From assembly GCF_001661265.1 (NCBI RefSeq), contig NW_017566994.1, positions 186,001 through 250,000 of the forward strand: a stretch of DNA of 64,000 nucleotides, written 5' to 3'. Below are positions 22,340 to 35,065 of this stretch, piece after piece; the first letter of the stretch is position 1; every line of letters starts with the position of its first letter. The position numbers and the translations under genes are program-made. The notes under the pieces are model-generated. The model was not told the origin of the DNA. It worked only from the letters and a program-made list of their open reading frames with translations, and ran no database searches. The DNA is from Saitoella complicata NRRL Y-17804. Its lineage: Eukaryota > Ascomycota > Saitoellomycetes > Saitoellales > Saitoellaceae.

Positions 22340-22353
22340 CCGGACGCGTCCGG
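22340..22353. promoter_or_regulatory. 14-bp perfect palindrome CCGGACGCGTCCGG with MCB core
   Basis: The palindrome contains ACGCGT, the MluI cell-cycle box bound by MBF (Mbp1/Res-Cdc10 family) in yeasts. It lies about 400 bp upstream of DED1 and 155 bp after the HCR1 stop. The palindrome is seen directly; a regulatory role is inference. Confidence 0.3.
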
Positions 22354-22690
22354 TTCCATGACTCAGTTACCCCTCGGTCACAATTGGGACAGTCTCAACA
22401 ATCCTGCAGTATGACCCCATCGACGATGTAACGATGCTTAAGCTCGCCTTGCCTCGCCTCGCACGAGTCCCATCCAGAAAGTTCCCACAAAGCGTATGAT
22501 GTTCCGAGGCTCGGACGGACAATGCCGACGAATACCGGATATAACCTTGTTCAATTGAGCCTTCTCGACCTGAAACTCGCCACCCCTTCCCAACCCGTCA
22601 TGTATCTCTGACGTTGTTCCCCCTGCATCGCCACTGAAATTGGCCAAACTCAATTTTTGGCGGGCGACGCGGAATTCGCCCCCTTCCCTT

Positions 22691-22696
22691 TATAAA
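22691..22696 (+). promoter_or_regulatory. Candidate TATA box of DED1
   Basis: TATAAA sits 59 bases before the DED1 ATG and is followed by a pyrimidine-rich tract. The spacing allows a very short 5'-UTR, as is usual for strongly expressed fungal genes. Confidence 0.5.
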
Positions 22697-22739
22697 GGTC
22701 AACACCCCCCACCACCTCGACTCCTTCAACAAAAATTGA

Positions 22740-24734
<1,995 letters not shown>

Positions 24735-25609
24735 ACCAGTCCTTACTGCCTACGTTGAGGCTGTGAGGTAACGTGTGTACATATTGATTGTTTCTGCATT
24801 TGTTTCGTTCTGCAACGCGCATATCAAAAAGACAGGTCATGGGGCATTTTGGGAATTAGGGTTACTACGGCGTTTTTGTTTTTCAGGTTCCTATGGTCGT
24901 TTTCAGGGATGCCTTTCACCCCACACGCGGGGTTCTCACTTGCATTCATGAAGAAGATTTGGAGCGGAAAACGAAAAAGGTGGAGATGAAGTTGCATACG
25001 TTGACGCTGTGATACCCAACACTTGACTCCTTAGCTTCTAAGGGTCATGGACAAAAAGTTTCTGAGTTGCCTGATGTGTCTTTTCTTTTCGTGTGCATTG
25101 GCGTTATCGTTATTTGTTATTTGGTTTTTCTTATCCTAGGAGCTGGGCTTTCGCGGGTCAACTTTTCTGTGAGGTCTTCAGTGGAAGATTGGTGGTCATG
25201 AGATGGTCCTCCAAAGGCATATTTAGACAAAGATTGTCATGTCGATGTGCATGAGGAGGATATAGTTGATACATTATATAGACTTCGAGGGAAAGCTTGC
25301 GGACGAGCTCCTTGCTTAATTCGATATTTACCGCTCATACTTCTCGCTTACAATTGTCATCATGGATGTTCCTTTACTTGTAGAACCTCACGATCTTTGC
25401 GGCTCTATTACTACGACTCTGGTAGGCTCTTCGGGGTGTATGGGTGAGATTGCTGCCCTTTTTGTTTTTCATCACCACAAAGAGGTCTGAACGGCGTGGG
25501 AAATATCACATGCGAGTGATACAGCGTTCACAGACAGCCAGAGTCAAGGTCAATTAACCCGATCTCTTATGCCTCTCAGTCATTCGTAATGATACATATT
25601 CAAATCTTT
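24735..25609. other. Convergent 3' region after DED1
   Basis: 875 bases between the stop codons of DED1 and the facing gene. It is richer in T than its neighbours and has no convincing frame. It probably holds two 3'-UTRs. No structured RNA recognised. Confidence 0.4.
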
Positions 25610-28055
25610 TCAGTCTTCAAGAACGATCGCATCCTTCACCGTTCCTCCTTTGCTACAACCTGACGACTTCTTGGTTCTCGTGGCCCTCTTAAAGGACCCT
25701 GCCGTGTCTTCCTTGCTACCAGAATCGGTAACCTTCCTTTCTGTCCCAAGTGTTTCTACCGCTAGTTGCGATTCAGGATTATACATCCCCACCTTCACAG
25801 TGCCCCTTCTCGCCGTCTTGCTCTGTATGTGTTCGCCTCTCACTTTAACGCCGACCATCCGCAACCCCTTGGTCATATCCGATGCGGCAGCTTCCCCAGG
25901 AAGGATGCCCCACGTGACGAATGTGGAATACCAAGAAGCTTCAGGTCTGTGCTGAGTAATGTGCAGGAACATCTGGTCAGGAACTATCGAAAAGTCGATG
26001 CTGGCGATTTGCCCCGATTGCACGGTGTACTCGTCTTCCTTCAGAGTTTGAGGGTGCATCGTATCAAGCTTCTTCAGAGCTATCACCTGGTCAGTAAACT
26101 TGAGGCCGTAACCGTGTGCGTTTATAACAGGACCATCACCAAAGCGAACCCACATCACGGGTAGGATCACTTCAGATGACGATGACACATTGTCCGGAAG
26201 ACCAAGTGTATCTGATGCACGGCTTGATTGCGGTTGCGACATCAGTCCATTATATCCAACTGTCATGTATGGACCCACCTTCACGTTTCCGGGAGGCGTG
26301 CGTGACGGATAATGACCTGACATCTGCTTTACTTGCGGGGTAGGAGGTGTACCGTAGGGTTGATAGCGCCTCTTACTGCCATTATTCGATGGACGTGTGG
26401 GCTTCGAAGGTTGGCCCACATTGCGCAGTCCCACAAGTGCCGGTGTTTCGGAGACTGCAGCTTCGCCTATAGCTTTTCTCGGAAAGTTCGTTTTAGGTCC
26501 GGTGCTGGGGCTAGTCTAAACAGGGAACGTATCAGTTAAGCAGAAAAAGTAAGGCTTGCCAAATCCCACTCACTTCAAATGGCCTCAGCAGCTTTGGAAT
26601 GTCATACACCACAACGGGCTGCCTCAACTGATCGTTTACGGAGGTTGGATGACGCCAGAAATCACTGTCGCAGATTATGCAGACATCGTACCCTCGAACA
26701 GCAGCAGCAACAGAAAGCGGCTGTCTAACTTCAGTCTCGTTCGAGACGACAGCGATAGTAACCCGACCTCTGAGATCGGGAAGGAGCTCAGTCGTCAACT
26801 GATGAACATCATCTGCATCATTTGGGTTAGCCCAAGTCAAACAAATTGAGTGCTAATACTTACCAATCAGGACCTTATTGGCCGGGTGTGATCCAGGCGG
26901 GCCATCGTAGACCAGATTGAGGAATATGTTGTTCATCTTTAGTGCTTCTGCAACATATGGATGCGTATGTGCTCTCGCAGCGTTCGCCCTCTTTGCATGT
27001 ATGTTGATACTTCTCACCAACACCCCGGAATACGTGCCCTTCGACAACCAGGTCTTTGCCAGTCCCTGAATCAGCATGGGGGTCACCATGATAGCACCAG
27101 AGATTCCGAAGCAACTCTCGGCATCGATGAATAGGTGTAGTTGCTTTGGAGGTTGATGGAGGAGTTCGGCGGAGGGAGAGATTCCAGTAACCTCCAGGGT
27201 GCTGAACTCAAACTTAAGACGGGAGAAGAAAGGAAACCGACCTCCGTTTATCTGAGCTTTTTCAGCGTACTGTTGAAAGAGATGCTCGTTGTTGTAGCTG
27301 TGCCTGTATGGAGCCCAGCGCATGCTATCCGCTCGTACCATTTGCTGAGCGAAGGTATGATCATCATACTGTACCAATTGCGGAGCCAATGGCGCGGCCT
27401 GAACGGGGATAACCATCGAGTCGCTGCGTTTCCTCTGCGAAGGCTGTACAAGCTCAGGCCAGACTAGAGCTTGCTTTGGGCCACGACCATGCTCGAGCGC
27501 AGACATGAGCCCTGCGAAAGACGGAACAGCCGATTTTCCGGCGGGTATCAACGGGTTGATCGGACTGACTGGCGAGATAGGGGCAGGCTCCAAGATGAGC
27601 GGAGGCATTGGCCCTGCACTGATTTCCTGCTGAGGCCTGATATTCTCAAACGCAATTGGATATTCCTCCTCTGGTGGTGTATGGATGGACGCAGATGATT
27701 GGAGACCGCCCCGTTCAGAGAACCTGTCTTCTGGCTCCTCCATATGCTTCCGCTGATCGATTGCCTCCACCAACAAATCGAAACCACTGGCACCGGTGCC
27801 ACGATTACTCGAATTTACGGAAGGCGACCGTCCTTCATCGCGCTCTTGGCGACGGAAAGGATCAGTCATCTCATCCTGTGGTTGCGTAGTGTTGTGTAGG
27901 TACTCTTTGTACAGATGTATGTTGTCGCCCATAGGTGTTGGCTCAGTGGCTCCAAACGCTCGCCGATGACTTGCTATCAACTTCTCAGAAACCTCCTTCT
28001 TTTCTTCCTCTGACCGTAAGGAAAATTTGCCACTGGTGTCTATAGTCTGAACCAT
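25610..28055 (-). CDS. Unrecognised protein with candidate NYN/PIN-like nuclease domain
   Basis: Exons 28055-26864, 26812-26574 and 26515-25610 join in phase across introns of 51 and 58 nt to give 778 aa. Residues 1-220 are polar and Ser/Pro-rich. Residues about 310-480 look like a compact alpha/beta domain: a strand ending in acid (LHLFIDAES), a helix, LNLVYDGPP, KVLIDDVHQLTTELL, then VTIAVVSNETEVRQPLSVAA and RGYDVCIICDSDF. This order resembles NYN/LabA-type nucleases (FIDxxN ... VDV ... SGDSDF..P ... G..V), but the SGDSD aspartates are partly replaced (SNETE). Residues 510-700 are a further folded-looking, beta-rich region I do not recognise. The C-terminus is basic. No orthologue comes to mind. 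The start is the first ATG before a polar helical opening; the frame is open further upstream, so an extra exon is possible. Confidence 0.6.
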
Positions 28056-28645
28056 CCGGATCAACAAGCTTGAGAACAAGAGGAGATGGAGGGTGAAATG
28101 ATAAGTTGCTTGCGTACGTAACCACAGCAGCTGAGCGGGCCACAGCCGGTTGGTCTTGACATTTGTTCCATTTAAGGTTCTGATCCAGACTTTGCGCGTC
28201 AGTGAAACCACGGTCCTCCTCCGATATGAATACACGACGCTTGGGCCGTCATCAGGACTTCCAAATAGATTGCAGAGTGCAGAGTGCAGACTGGGCCTCT
28301 GTCCTCTGGTCACATACCGGCCCGACGATACAGATACAATATTTCCCTTCAGTGGAATGTGCCAACCGAAGCAAGGCCCAGAAGGGCGTCGTGTTTTGGG
28401 AGCGCGACGTAAATTTGCTTGCATTGGCAGACGGGCGGCGGCTCGGGCCCGAATTCGAAGCCGCGACGTCGTGGGAAGATCTTGGCTATGGTACGCATCG
28501 TGAGAAATGCAACGTGTATGAAGAAACTTCGCAACTTCAGTTTTTGTATTCTATAACCAACCTAGATATTTCACAAATCTTATGCAAATGCTGGCAAATC
28601 AAGCAATGCAACGTCCTTCTTTTCGGTCACGCCTTTCTTCCCCGC
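28056..28645. other. Intergenic between two minus-strand genes
   Basis: 590 bases, promoter of the NYN-candidate gene and 3' region of the methyltransferase. A short GCAGAGT triplication lies near 28271-28292. The open frames on both strands look accidental. Confidence 0.4.
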
Positions 28646-30334
28646 TTACATCCAGAACCACTTCTTCAATCCCTGAAGAGGGGTCTTCAAGCTCCACTGA
28701 GTAGAAACACCGTTAACACGGTGGAAGCCGTTCAAGTTCTTGTGCAACACAATCTGGTAGCAAGTAGCACTTCCCTGCCTAGAGATGATGGTAGAGTAGG
28801 ACAAGAAGTATACCCAAATACGGTACCAGCGCTCTCCGTACTTGGCCTTGATCTTCTCCTCGTTACCCTGCCAGTTACGGAGCCAGCGCCAGAGGGTAGC
28901 AGAGTAGTGAACACCAATGGTGTCAACACCCTTAACCTCAAATCCAGCACCCTCAAGAGAGTCGATGAACCATCCGAGAGGAGTAGAGGCATCGGCACCA
29001 GGGAAAATGTACTTGTTCATGAACAATCCCCAGATCAAGTCCTCGTACTGCCAAGACTTACGGAGACCAGCGATCTGGAGGTAGAAAATACCGTCGTCGT
29101 CGAGCATGTCGTAGACCTGACGGAGGAAAGAGTGGAAGTGACGGACACCGACGTGCTCAGCCATCTCGAGACATGTGATCTTGTTGTACTTGCCCTCAGG
29201 AACGGGAATGTCACGGTAGTCCATGCACAAGATACGAGCCTGAGAGGGGTCAACGCCAACCTTGGCGATCTGCTCCGTACCCCACTTGGTCTGGTTACGA
29301 CCGAGAGTAATACCAGTAACATCGGCACCATACTGAGAAGAAGCGTACGCGGTGAGAGTTCCCCATCCACACCCAATGTCGAGCAAAAGCTCTCCCTTCT
29401 TCAACTCAATCTTCTCACAAACGACACGAAGCTTGTTATCCTGCAACTCCTCCAAAGACTCCTCACGCTCGGTGTCAGAGATAATACCAGAGGTGTAGAT
29501 CATCCTCGGTCCCAAAAACCACGCGTAAAAGTCATCTCCACGGTCGTAGTGTCCGCGAACCTGCTCCTCATCCTGGGAACGAGAGTGGATGAGGACCTCG
29601 GGGATCATGCCGGTCAAGAAAAACTTGAACAAAGAAAGGGTGAAACGGAAGGAAGCCCAGTCGTGGCGGTACTCCATGGCCTCATGGGGGTCGATACGGA
29701 AGTCAACGAGCTCGTCAAAGTACATCTCGTGGAAGGTCTCCATGGGGATCTTACGGTTACCACGGTAACGGGCGGCATCGGAGGGGTTCTTGAAGGTGAG
29801 GTAGTGCTCGACACCACGGTTAGGGAAGCGAGCCTTCTCGTTCAAGCGACCACCGGTGCAGGAAGCGATGTACCAGAATGTCACCTACACACCACACGTG
29901 TCAGCACCATCATCCAATTGCAATTGCGTCGCGTACACGGACGGCGAGGGACATACCAAGACAGGGATAAAAGTTGCAATCAAGAAGAAAATGTAAGTGA
30001 ACTTTCCACCGCCAACCTTGTACGTGAAGTAAGCCGGGACACCGGCAATCAACCCGAAAAGGAGCTTGTTGCTGAACGTGTGCGTTCCAGGACCCTAAGC
30101 AAAAGCACCATCAGCATCCATTTCCATACAGCGATGAAGGCATGTGCATACCTCAGCGGGCAAAGGCGCATTGGGGATAGTAGGCGAACCCGTAGTCGGA
30201 ACACCATACTCGGCATTAATCGGCGCCGGCGCCTTAGCAGCCGGAGTCTCGATGAAGAGGTCGCTACGACGTATCAATTAGCATTCAATCACCCACTTCC
30301 TCGACGATTGACCTCACCTGTTGATAGCGGCCAT
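28646..30334 (-). CDS. Sphingolipid C9-methyltransferase
   Basis: Four exons (30334-30318, 30263-30152, 30094-29957, 29884-28646) give 501 aa, typical for the family. Two N-terminal membrane helices (LLFGLIAGVPAYFTYKV, FTYIFFLIATFIPVLVTFWY) anchor the enzyme in the ER. The soluble part is a cyclopropane-fatty-acid-synthase-like methyltransferase: HYDRGDDFYAWFLGPRMIYT, SAM site LLDIGCGWGTLTAYA, CLEMAEHVG and SWQYEDLIWGLFMNKYIFPG. It adds a methyl group at C9 of the sphingoid base of fungal glucosylceramide, a step absent from budding and fission yeast but present in most filamentous fungi and many yeasts. Codon bias is strong, suggesting high expression. The first exon is only 17 nt; its ATG is followed by a clean GTGAGG donor. 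Confidence 0.94.
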
Positions 30335-30679
30335 CGCAATTGAGTGTCGAGATGAGCGTGAATCCGGGAGCCAGCCAATGTCACGCCGAGATTTCGGCTC
30401 GGTAGGTAGCGCGTCAACGCGATGGTCAGGGGTGGGAATAAACATATGCCTCGATCGGTATTTGTATTATATTATTGCTCAATTAACTCGAAACGTATGT
30501 GCGAAAGCTTATTCTAATGAACAATCAAAGAGTCTTCGAGTCCATACGCTCAACATCTTTCTCCAATAAGGCCTCTCGCAATCTTGTGTAACCATTATAC
30601 CCGCAATAACAATACTTTCTGTCGCTTCCCTTTCCACTCCATCTTCACCCGCATCCCTCACCAAACACTGACACTCACT
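30335..30679. other. Intergenic upstream of C9-methyltransferase
   Basis: 345 bases with an AT-rich core near 30455-30490 (TTGTATTATATTATTG). Likely holds the methyltransferase promoter and the 3'-UTR of the next gene. No gene seen. Confidence 0.45.
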
Positions 30680-31819
30680 TTATTTACCCAACAAATCCTC
30701 CAAGTACGCACTCGGCGTCGGCCTCCTCCCACCCTGCCCATCCTCCCTAAAAGTAGGCTGCGGCGGCAACAACCCCTCTGCAGCCGCCCCCGGACTCGAA
30801 TGTCCACTCCTCCCACTGGCACCCTGCGGACTCAACACCGGACTCTCCGGATCAAGACTTGCCGAGAAAGAGGAGTAGCGGGGTTGAGCTGGGGTAAATG
30901 GTGCAGGTGTGGGGAGATACACGCCCGAGGTGTTAGGGACGTATGCGGAAGACCGCATTCCCGCCGCACTCGTAGCAGGAGAGAAAAACACGGATCCGTT
31001 CGGTGTACCGACATTCTTCGCCCTTCCACTCGACAACGCGTCCAAAGACATCGCACTCGCCGCTCCCTGCCCATAAAACCCTCCCCCAACACCACCATCC
31101 ATCTCATCCGCCCCAGGAACCGGGGTATGCTTGTGCGTGCTCTTGTTGAGACTATACGCGACCCAGAAGCGCCAGCCCACGACGCAGAGGAAGAGAGCGA
31201 GGAGGACGACGCCGAAGATGATGAAGACGGTGCCTTCGGGGGCGGTGGAGTCTTGAGTCCAGGGGTTGTCACGCGTGACGGGGACGGTTGCGGCGGCGTA
31301 GATTGGGATACCGTCGGTGAGGGTTGGGAGGTCGAGCTTCGGAAGGGTGTTGGTGCTGGAAGAAGTCGATGTTGTCGTTCCGCTTCCGCTTGAGGTGAAA
31401 GATGAGGAAGATGAGGACTCGGTGGTGGTAGAGATCGAGGGCAAATCAGTAGATGATGTGCTCGTAGTCTCAGTCGAGGTAGACGAAGAAGACGTAGAAG
31501 AGGTAGAAGTACTCGTCGTGGAGGTAGTCGTCGGCGTACTCGTTGTCTCCTCCGAACTAGAACTAGTCGTGCTCGTACTACTTGTTGTCGTCGGCGTAGA
31601 CGTCGTAGTCTCCTCACTACTCGTGCTCGTGGTACTCGTCGTAGTGGGAGTACTCGTAGTTGTAGGCGTGTCCGTCGTCGTCGGGCTCGTGTTCGTCGTT
31701 GCAGCTGTTGTGGCTGTGGTTGCGGTGTTCCGATTCGTGACCGTGGTCGTATCCTGAGCATATACTACCGCTGCCTGCAAGAGGAGCGGCACCAAGACTG
31801 TTGCGTACGGTATTCTCAT
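30680..31819 (-). CDS. Mucin-like single-pass membrane protein, Csi2-type
   Basis: Single exon, 379 aa. A signal peptide (MRIPYATVLVPLLLQAAVVYA) is followed by about 140 residues almost wholly Ser/Thr, an extended O-mannosylated wall-facing stalk. A conserved juxtamembrane segment (DNPWTQDSTAPEGTVFI) leads into one transmembrane helix (IFGVVLLALFLCVVGWRFWV). The cytosolic tail is polar and ends with RPTPSAYLEDLL. The APEGTVF-TM-tail arrangement and the end motif recall the fungal Csi2 family, linked in yeast to chitin synthase 3 and cell-wall growth. The family call is from memory and moderate. The topology is clear from sequence. Confidence 0.75.
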   Translation of the reverse strand: MRIPYATVLVPLLLQAAVVYAQDTTTVTNRNTATTATTAATTNTSPTTTDTPTTTSTPTTTSTTSTSSEETTTSTPTTTSSTSTTSSSSEETTSTPTTTSTTSTSTSSTSSSSTSTETTSTSSTDLPSISTTTESSSSSSFTSSGSGTTTSTSSSTNTLPKLDLPTLTDGIPIYAAATVPVTRDNPWTQDSTAPEGTVFIIFGVVLLALFLCVVGWRFWVAYSLNKSTHKHTPVPGADEMDGGVGGGFYGQGAASAMSLDALSSGRAKNVGTPNGSVFFSPATSAAGMRSSAYVPNTSGVYLPTPAPFTPAQPRYSSFSASLDPESPVLSPQGASGRSGHSSPGAAAEGLLPPQPTFREDGQGGRRPTPSAYLEDLLGK

Positions 31820-32554
31820 CGTGGTCTTGTCTTCCACTCGACTGTATGCTGCCAAATGGTTGAGGATGGAGGTTTGGCGGTCAGTTTCCCCTTCGCTGTC
31901 TGCGGCTGCACTGTTTGTGTTAGGAGGCGCTCCTGGCGTCGTTGGCATGCACCACAATAGATGGAGGTTACTATAAATAGACCATCCATGGTAGAGAGAG
32001 GGATGATGGTAGATTGCGTTTGGGGAGTTTAAAATGATTATTGAGATTGGACTACGACTTCTGGGCATTTTGAACCGTTTCATGTCATGGCATCTCATGC
32101 ACTGCGGACGGGCCGGGCCGGGGTGTATGTATGAGCATGGCAACGGCCCGAAGTCACGTTTCAAATTTCGAATGTGAAGGTTTGTAAGTTGACGTTGCTG
32201 AAATGTGACGTGCGTACACTCTGTGAATCGGGCGGGTCGTTCTTCGTGTTATGCTCTTGGGCATTGAAGTGAAGTGGAATACGCTCGTGCTGATTGGGCC
32301 ATAACGATTGGAAGACCGGGGGCAGTCTGGATGTGCCAAGGTAGGAGTTCTCGGGCTCAATTAGTAGATAGGAGTGCGCTTGTTCCTCTCCATCGTGCGT
32401 TGCTCCGCTTCGAGTTCACCGCGGGCACAAGAGACCCGCCATATCCTTCGCGTTCGCACTCCAGCGTCCATCTCCACCACCACAGGGTATAATATCTTGC
32501 GTCTTCGCTGTATTTCCTCTCCCACTGTCATCCACCGTCTCATCAAACTTGCAT
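31820..32554. other. Intergenic between CSI2-like gene and BOL3
   Basis: 735 bases, mostly promoter of the CSI2-like gene. A GGGCCGGGCCGGGG block lies near 32108. No frame has recognisable protein character. Confidence 0.4.
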
Positions 32555-33072
32555 TTACTCAACCTTCGTCACCAACTGCAACCCGTGCCAACCCTAAACA
32601 TCCACTACATTAGCAACCTTATCCAATAGCTCTTCCTCTTCTCAAAGCTGGACTCACCTTAATCTCCTCCTTCAAAATCTCATTCACCATCCGATGCTGC
32701 TTAACAACATTGATCCCCTTGAACTTCTTTGACGCGATTTCGATTGTGTACATGGAGCCGCAGCCACCTATATTCACCCATTAGCCCCTGTCCTTCAACT
32801 TCACTTGCACCAAGCCTTACAGCTCGGAGCTCGGACTCTGAGGGTGGGGAATGAGGCCCCTCGCAAGGCTCGGAGTAGCACATACCAGACGTATCCCGCA
32901 CATACAACCTACTCGGCTCCAACTGTTCCGCTAACTTGACGTGAATTGCACGCTCGCCCTCTGACATGTGATCTGGGACCTCGGAGCTATAGGCTCTGAA
33001 TCTTGGTAGTGCGGAGGGAGTAGCGAGGGAGCGGGTGATGAGTGTTCTTGATGAGCGGGCGAGGGAGAACAT
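32555..33072 (-). CDS. BOL3: Mitochondrial BolA-like iron-sulphur protein
   Basis: Three exons, 33072-32886, 32767-32658 and 32593-32555, give 111 aa. The first 30 residues are an Arg/Ser/Leu presequence. The rest is a BolA fold: [40 protein letters not shown], then [14 protein letters not shown]. The GGCG..Y and VNE..KEEI..HGL motifs match human BOLA3/yeast Bol3, which with Nfu1 hands [4Fe-4S] clusters to lipoate synthase and other mitochondrial proteins. The last exon is only 13 codons and is confirmed by the conserved HGL motif. Intron 1 is long (118 nt) and can fold. It is divergent from tropomyosin (342 bp). Confidence 0.9.
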
Positions 33073-33414
33073 GATGGGAGAGTTGAAGGTGATTTGGCCG
33101 CTGTTTTGGAGATTTCTGGGTTATTTCGTAACGAAGATACGGGGAGAGGAGGGGGTGCATAAAGAGCGTCTCACCTTGACAAACTTCAAGATTTATACAT
33201 GGGAAGGGGCCCAAAATCGTTAACAACATTTCGAATGGTTTTAAGCGCAAAGATTACTCCAATTCACTACCGCTTAGCATCACCTTTCACATGTTGTGCA
33301 CCTTCCCTCTATAGCTAGTCCCCCAGAGCTGCAGTGTCCGCCGCGGCCGTCACTCAACAGCATTCAGTCCAACCAAATAACTCCAACGACTCCTATACCT
33401 CAATTACAATAACA
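33073..33414. other. Divergent promoter region BOL3 / tropomyosin
   Basis: 342 bases between outward-facing starts. The stretch before the tropomyosin ATG is C/A-rich, typical of a fungal leader. No gene seen. Confidence 0.5.
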
Positions 33415-34149
33415 ATGGACAAGATCAAGGAGGTATGTTATCCTTTTTCTTCACTGGAAGTGATGTTTGGTGCTGTTGTTGCTTCCTGGGGTGTGGGCTG
33501 TAAAGGGGGGGGGGGAAGCATACATGCCCTCTTCCACCACCTCCAGCACCCGGGAGAGACAGGGCACCAGCATACAGCCAGCAATCACGAGAAAGAAGGT
33601 CACTGACTAAGTTTTAACAGAAAATCAATGCCATCCGCGCCGAAGCCGACGCTGCAAACGCCCGCGCCGACGAAGCCACTTCCAAAGCCAAATCCCTCGA
33701 ACTCGAATCCCTTCAAAAAGACCAAGAAATCCAATCCCTCCAACACAAACTCCAACTCCTCGAATCCGAAGTCGAGAAGCTTGAGGGTGTCGTCGCGGAC
33801 CACAAGGCGAACGCGGATGATGAGAGTGGGCAGCGGACGCTCGTGGAGGGGTTGCAGAGGAAGGTGCAGTTGCTTGAGGAGGAGTTGGAGGGAAATGATA
33901 AGAGCTTGAGGGAGACGACGGAGAAGTAAGTCATAAACCTGGGATGAAGTTTTTACGGGGATGTATGCTGATTGGTAAGTGGATAGGCTTCGTCAGGTCG
34001 ATGTCAAGGCCGAGCACTTTGAGCGTAAAGTCTCCACTCTTGAGGCCGAGCGCGACGCCCTCGAGAAGAAGTACGAGGAGATGGTCGAGAAGTACACCGC
34101 CGCCAAGAACGAGTTGGATGAGGTCAACAAGCAGTTGGAAGATCTCTGA
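33415..34149 (+). CDS. CDC8: Tropomyosin
   Basis: Exons 33415-33432, 33621-33925 and 33987-34149 encode 161 aa, exactly the size of fission-yeast Cdc8. The whole protein is an Ala/Glu/Leu heptad coiled coil starting MDKIKEKINAIRAEAD and ending NKQLEDL. Tropomyosin wraps along formin-made actin filaments of rings and cables. The first exon carries six codons, a layout common for fungal tropomyosins. Intron 1 is 188 nt, the longest in the window, and includes a run of about eleven G. The stop codon is TGA followed by C, and the same frame stays open for another 66 codons (see next entry). Confidence 0.95.
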
Positions 34150-34350
34150 CTTTCTACGCCCCCGACTGCTGAGAGGAGTGTGAAGTGGATGAATGCGCGT
34201 AATGTCAGAAGAAGGAAGAATACGAATGGACTTGCGATGGTTGAGGAGAGGTTATTGGAGGTGAGGAGGGGGGTTGTGAAGGTTGCGGGGAAGAGTGAGA
34301 CGTGGGTATTGTTGTGTGCTGTTATTGCTGCGTGGGTTTATTGCTTATAA
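34150..34350 (+). other. In-frame open extension behind the tropomyosin stop, with tail-anchor-like end
   Basis: Directly after the tropomyosin TGA the same frame runs 66 sense codons to TAA at 34348. The encoded stretch has a basic patch (RNVRRRKNTNG), an amphipathic helix (MVEERLLEVRRGVVKVAG) and ends with a hydrophobic run (WVLLCAVIAAWVYCL). Base composition looks like the G-rich ends of coding regions nearby rather than a 3'-UTR. It could be reached by stop read-through (TGA-C is a leaky context), by alternative splicing (a weak in-phase donor at 34123 and a GAG acceptor at 34173 would remove 51 nt including the stop), or be a separate 53-aa frame from ATG 34189. It may also be chance. 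Confidence 0.35.
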
Positions 34351-34483
34351 AGGGAACCGGGGTTCGTTCATGCTTCAATAATTGCAAGTGTTCCATTGAT
34401 TGTGTATTGCGGGTATATTGACTCATAAGTCCCTTCTCTGTCTAAATGCAAATGCTCAATCCCCTCAATGCGCTCGTAAGATC

Positions 34484-35065
34484 TTAATTGGCCAACGCAA
34501 CACCCGTCGATCCAAAACCCCCAGCACCCCTCATCGTTTCCTCCAAACTCTCAACCTCAACTACCTCCGGCGTCCAAATCCTCTCCAAAACCAACTGTGC
34601 CACGCGATCACCCTCCTTAATCTCGAAATCGACGTCACCAAAGTTAAACAACAAAACCTTCACCTCACCACGGTAATCGGCGTCGATGACACCAGCACCG
34701 ACGTCGATGAAGTTCTTCGCGGCGAGGCCGGAGCGGGGGGCGATGCGGCCGTAGGTTCCGGGAGGGACGGCGATTGCGAGGGAGGTTGGGACGAGACCTT
34801 TGCCTTTTGCTGCAATAGTCACTGGGCCGGATCTGCCTCACTCTCAGTAAGTCTTCTATTCTTGGAGCAGAAGGGAACACGGGTGGAGAGGGGAAACATA
34901 CGCGTACAAATCATACCCAGCAGCCAACGCGGATCCACGCGTAGGCGCACGAGCTCCTGGCCCGAGTTTTTGGATGAGAAGGGAGGTTTGCGTGAAGGGA
35001 GCAGCTTGAGCAGTGGTGGATTCGGTGGTCATCTTGAGTTTCTTGGGGGTGGGTTCTTGGGACAT
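34484..35065 (-). CDS. DUT1: dUTP diphosphatase
   Basis: Exons 35065-34902 and 34832-34484 give 170 aa from the ATG before SQEPTPKK. All five trimeric-dUTPase motifs are present: [28 protein letters not shown] (catalytic Asp/Tyr), [13 protein letters not shown] and the C-terminal [10 protein letters not shown] arm. The enzyme splits dUTP to dUMP, keeping uracil out of DNA and feeding dTMP synthesis. The frame is open upstream to an ATG at 35218, which would add 51 residues that could act as a targeting leader. An ACGCGT box at 35280 in the shared promoter with ERJ5 fits G1/S control. Confidence 0.94.

Noticed and set aside
28202-30343. 713-codon plus-strand frame opposite the C9-methyltransferase
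   Set aside because: It runs across the introns and intergenic part of a clearly conserved gene; composition mirrors biased codons on the other strand.
31317-31757. 146-residue Val-rich frame opposite the mucin-like stalk
   Set aside because: It is the complement of Ser/Thr codon repeats and has no independent support.
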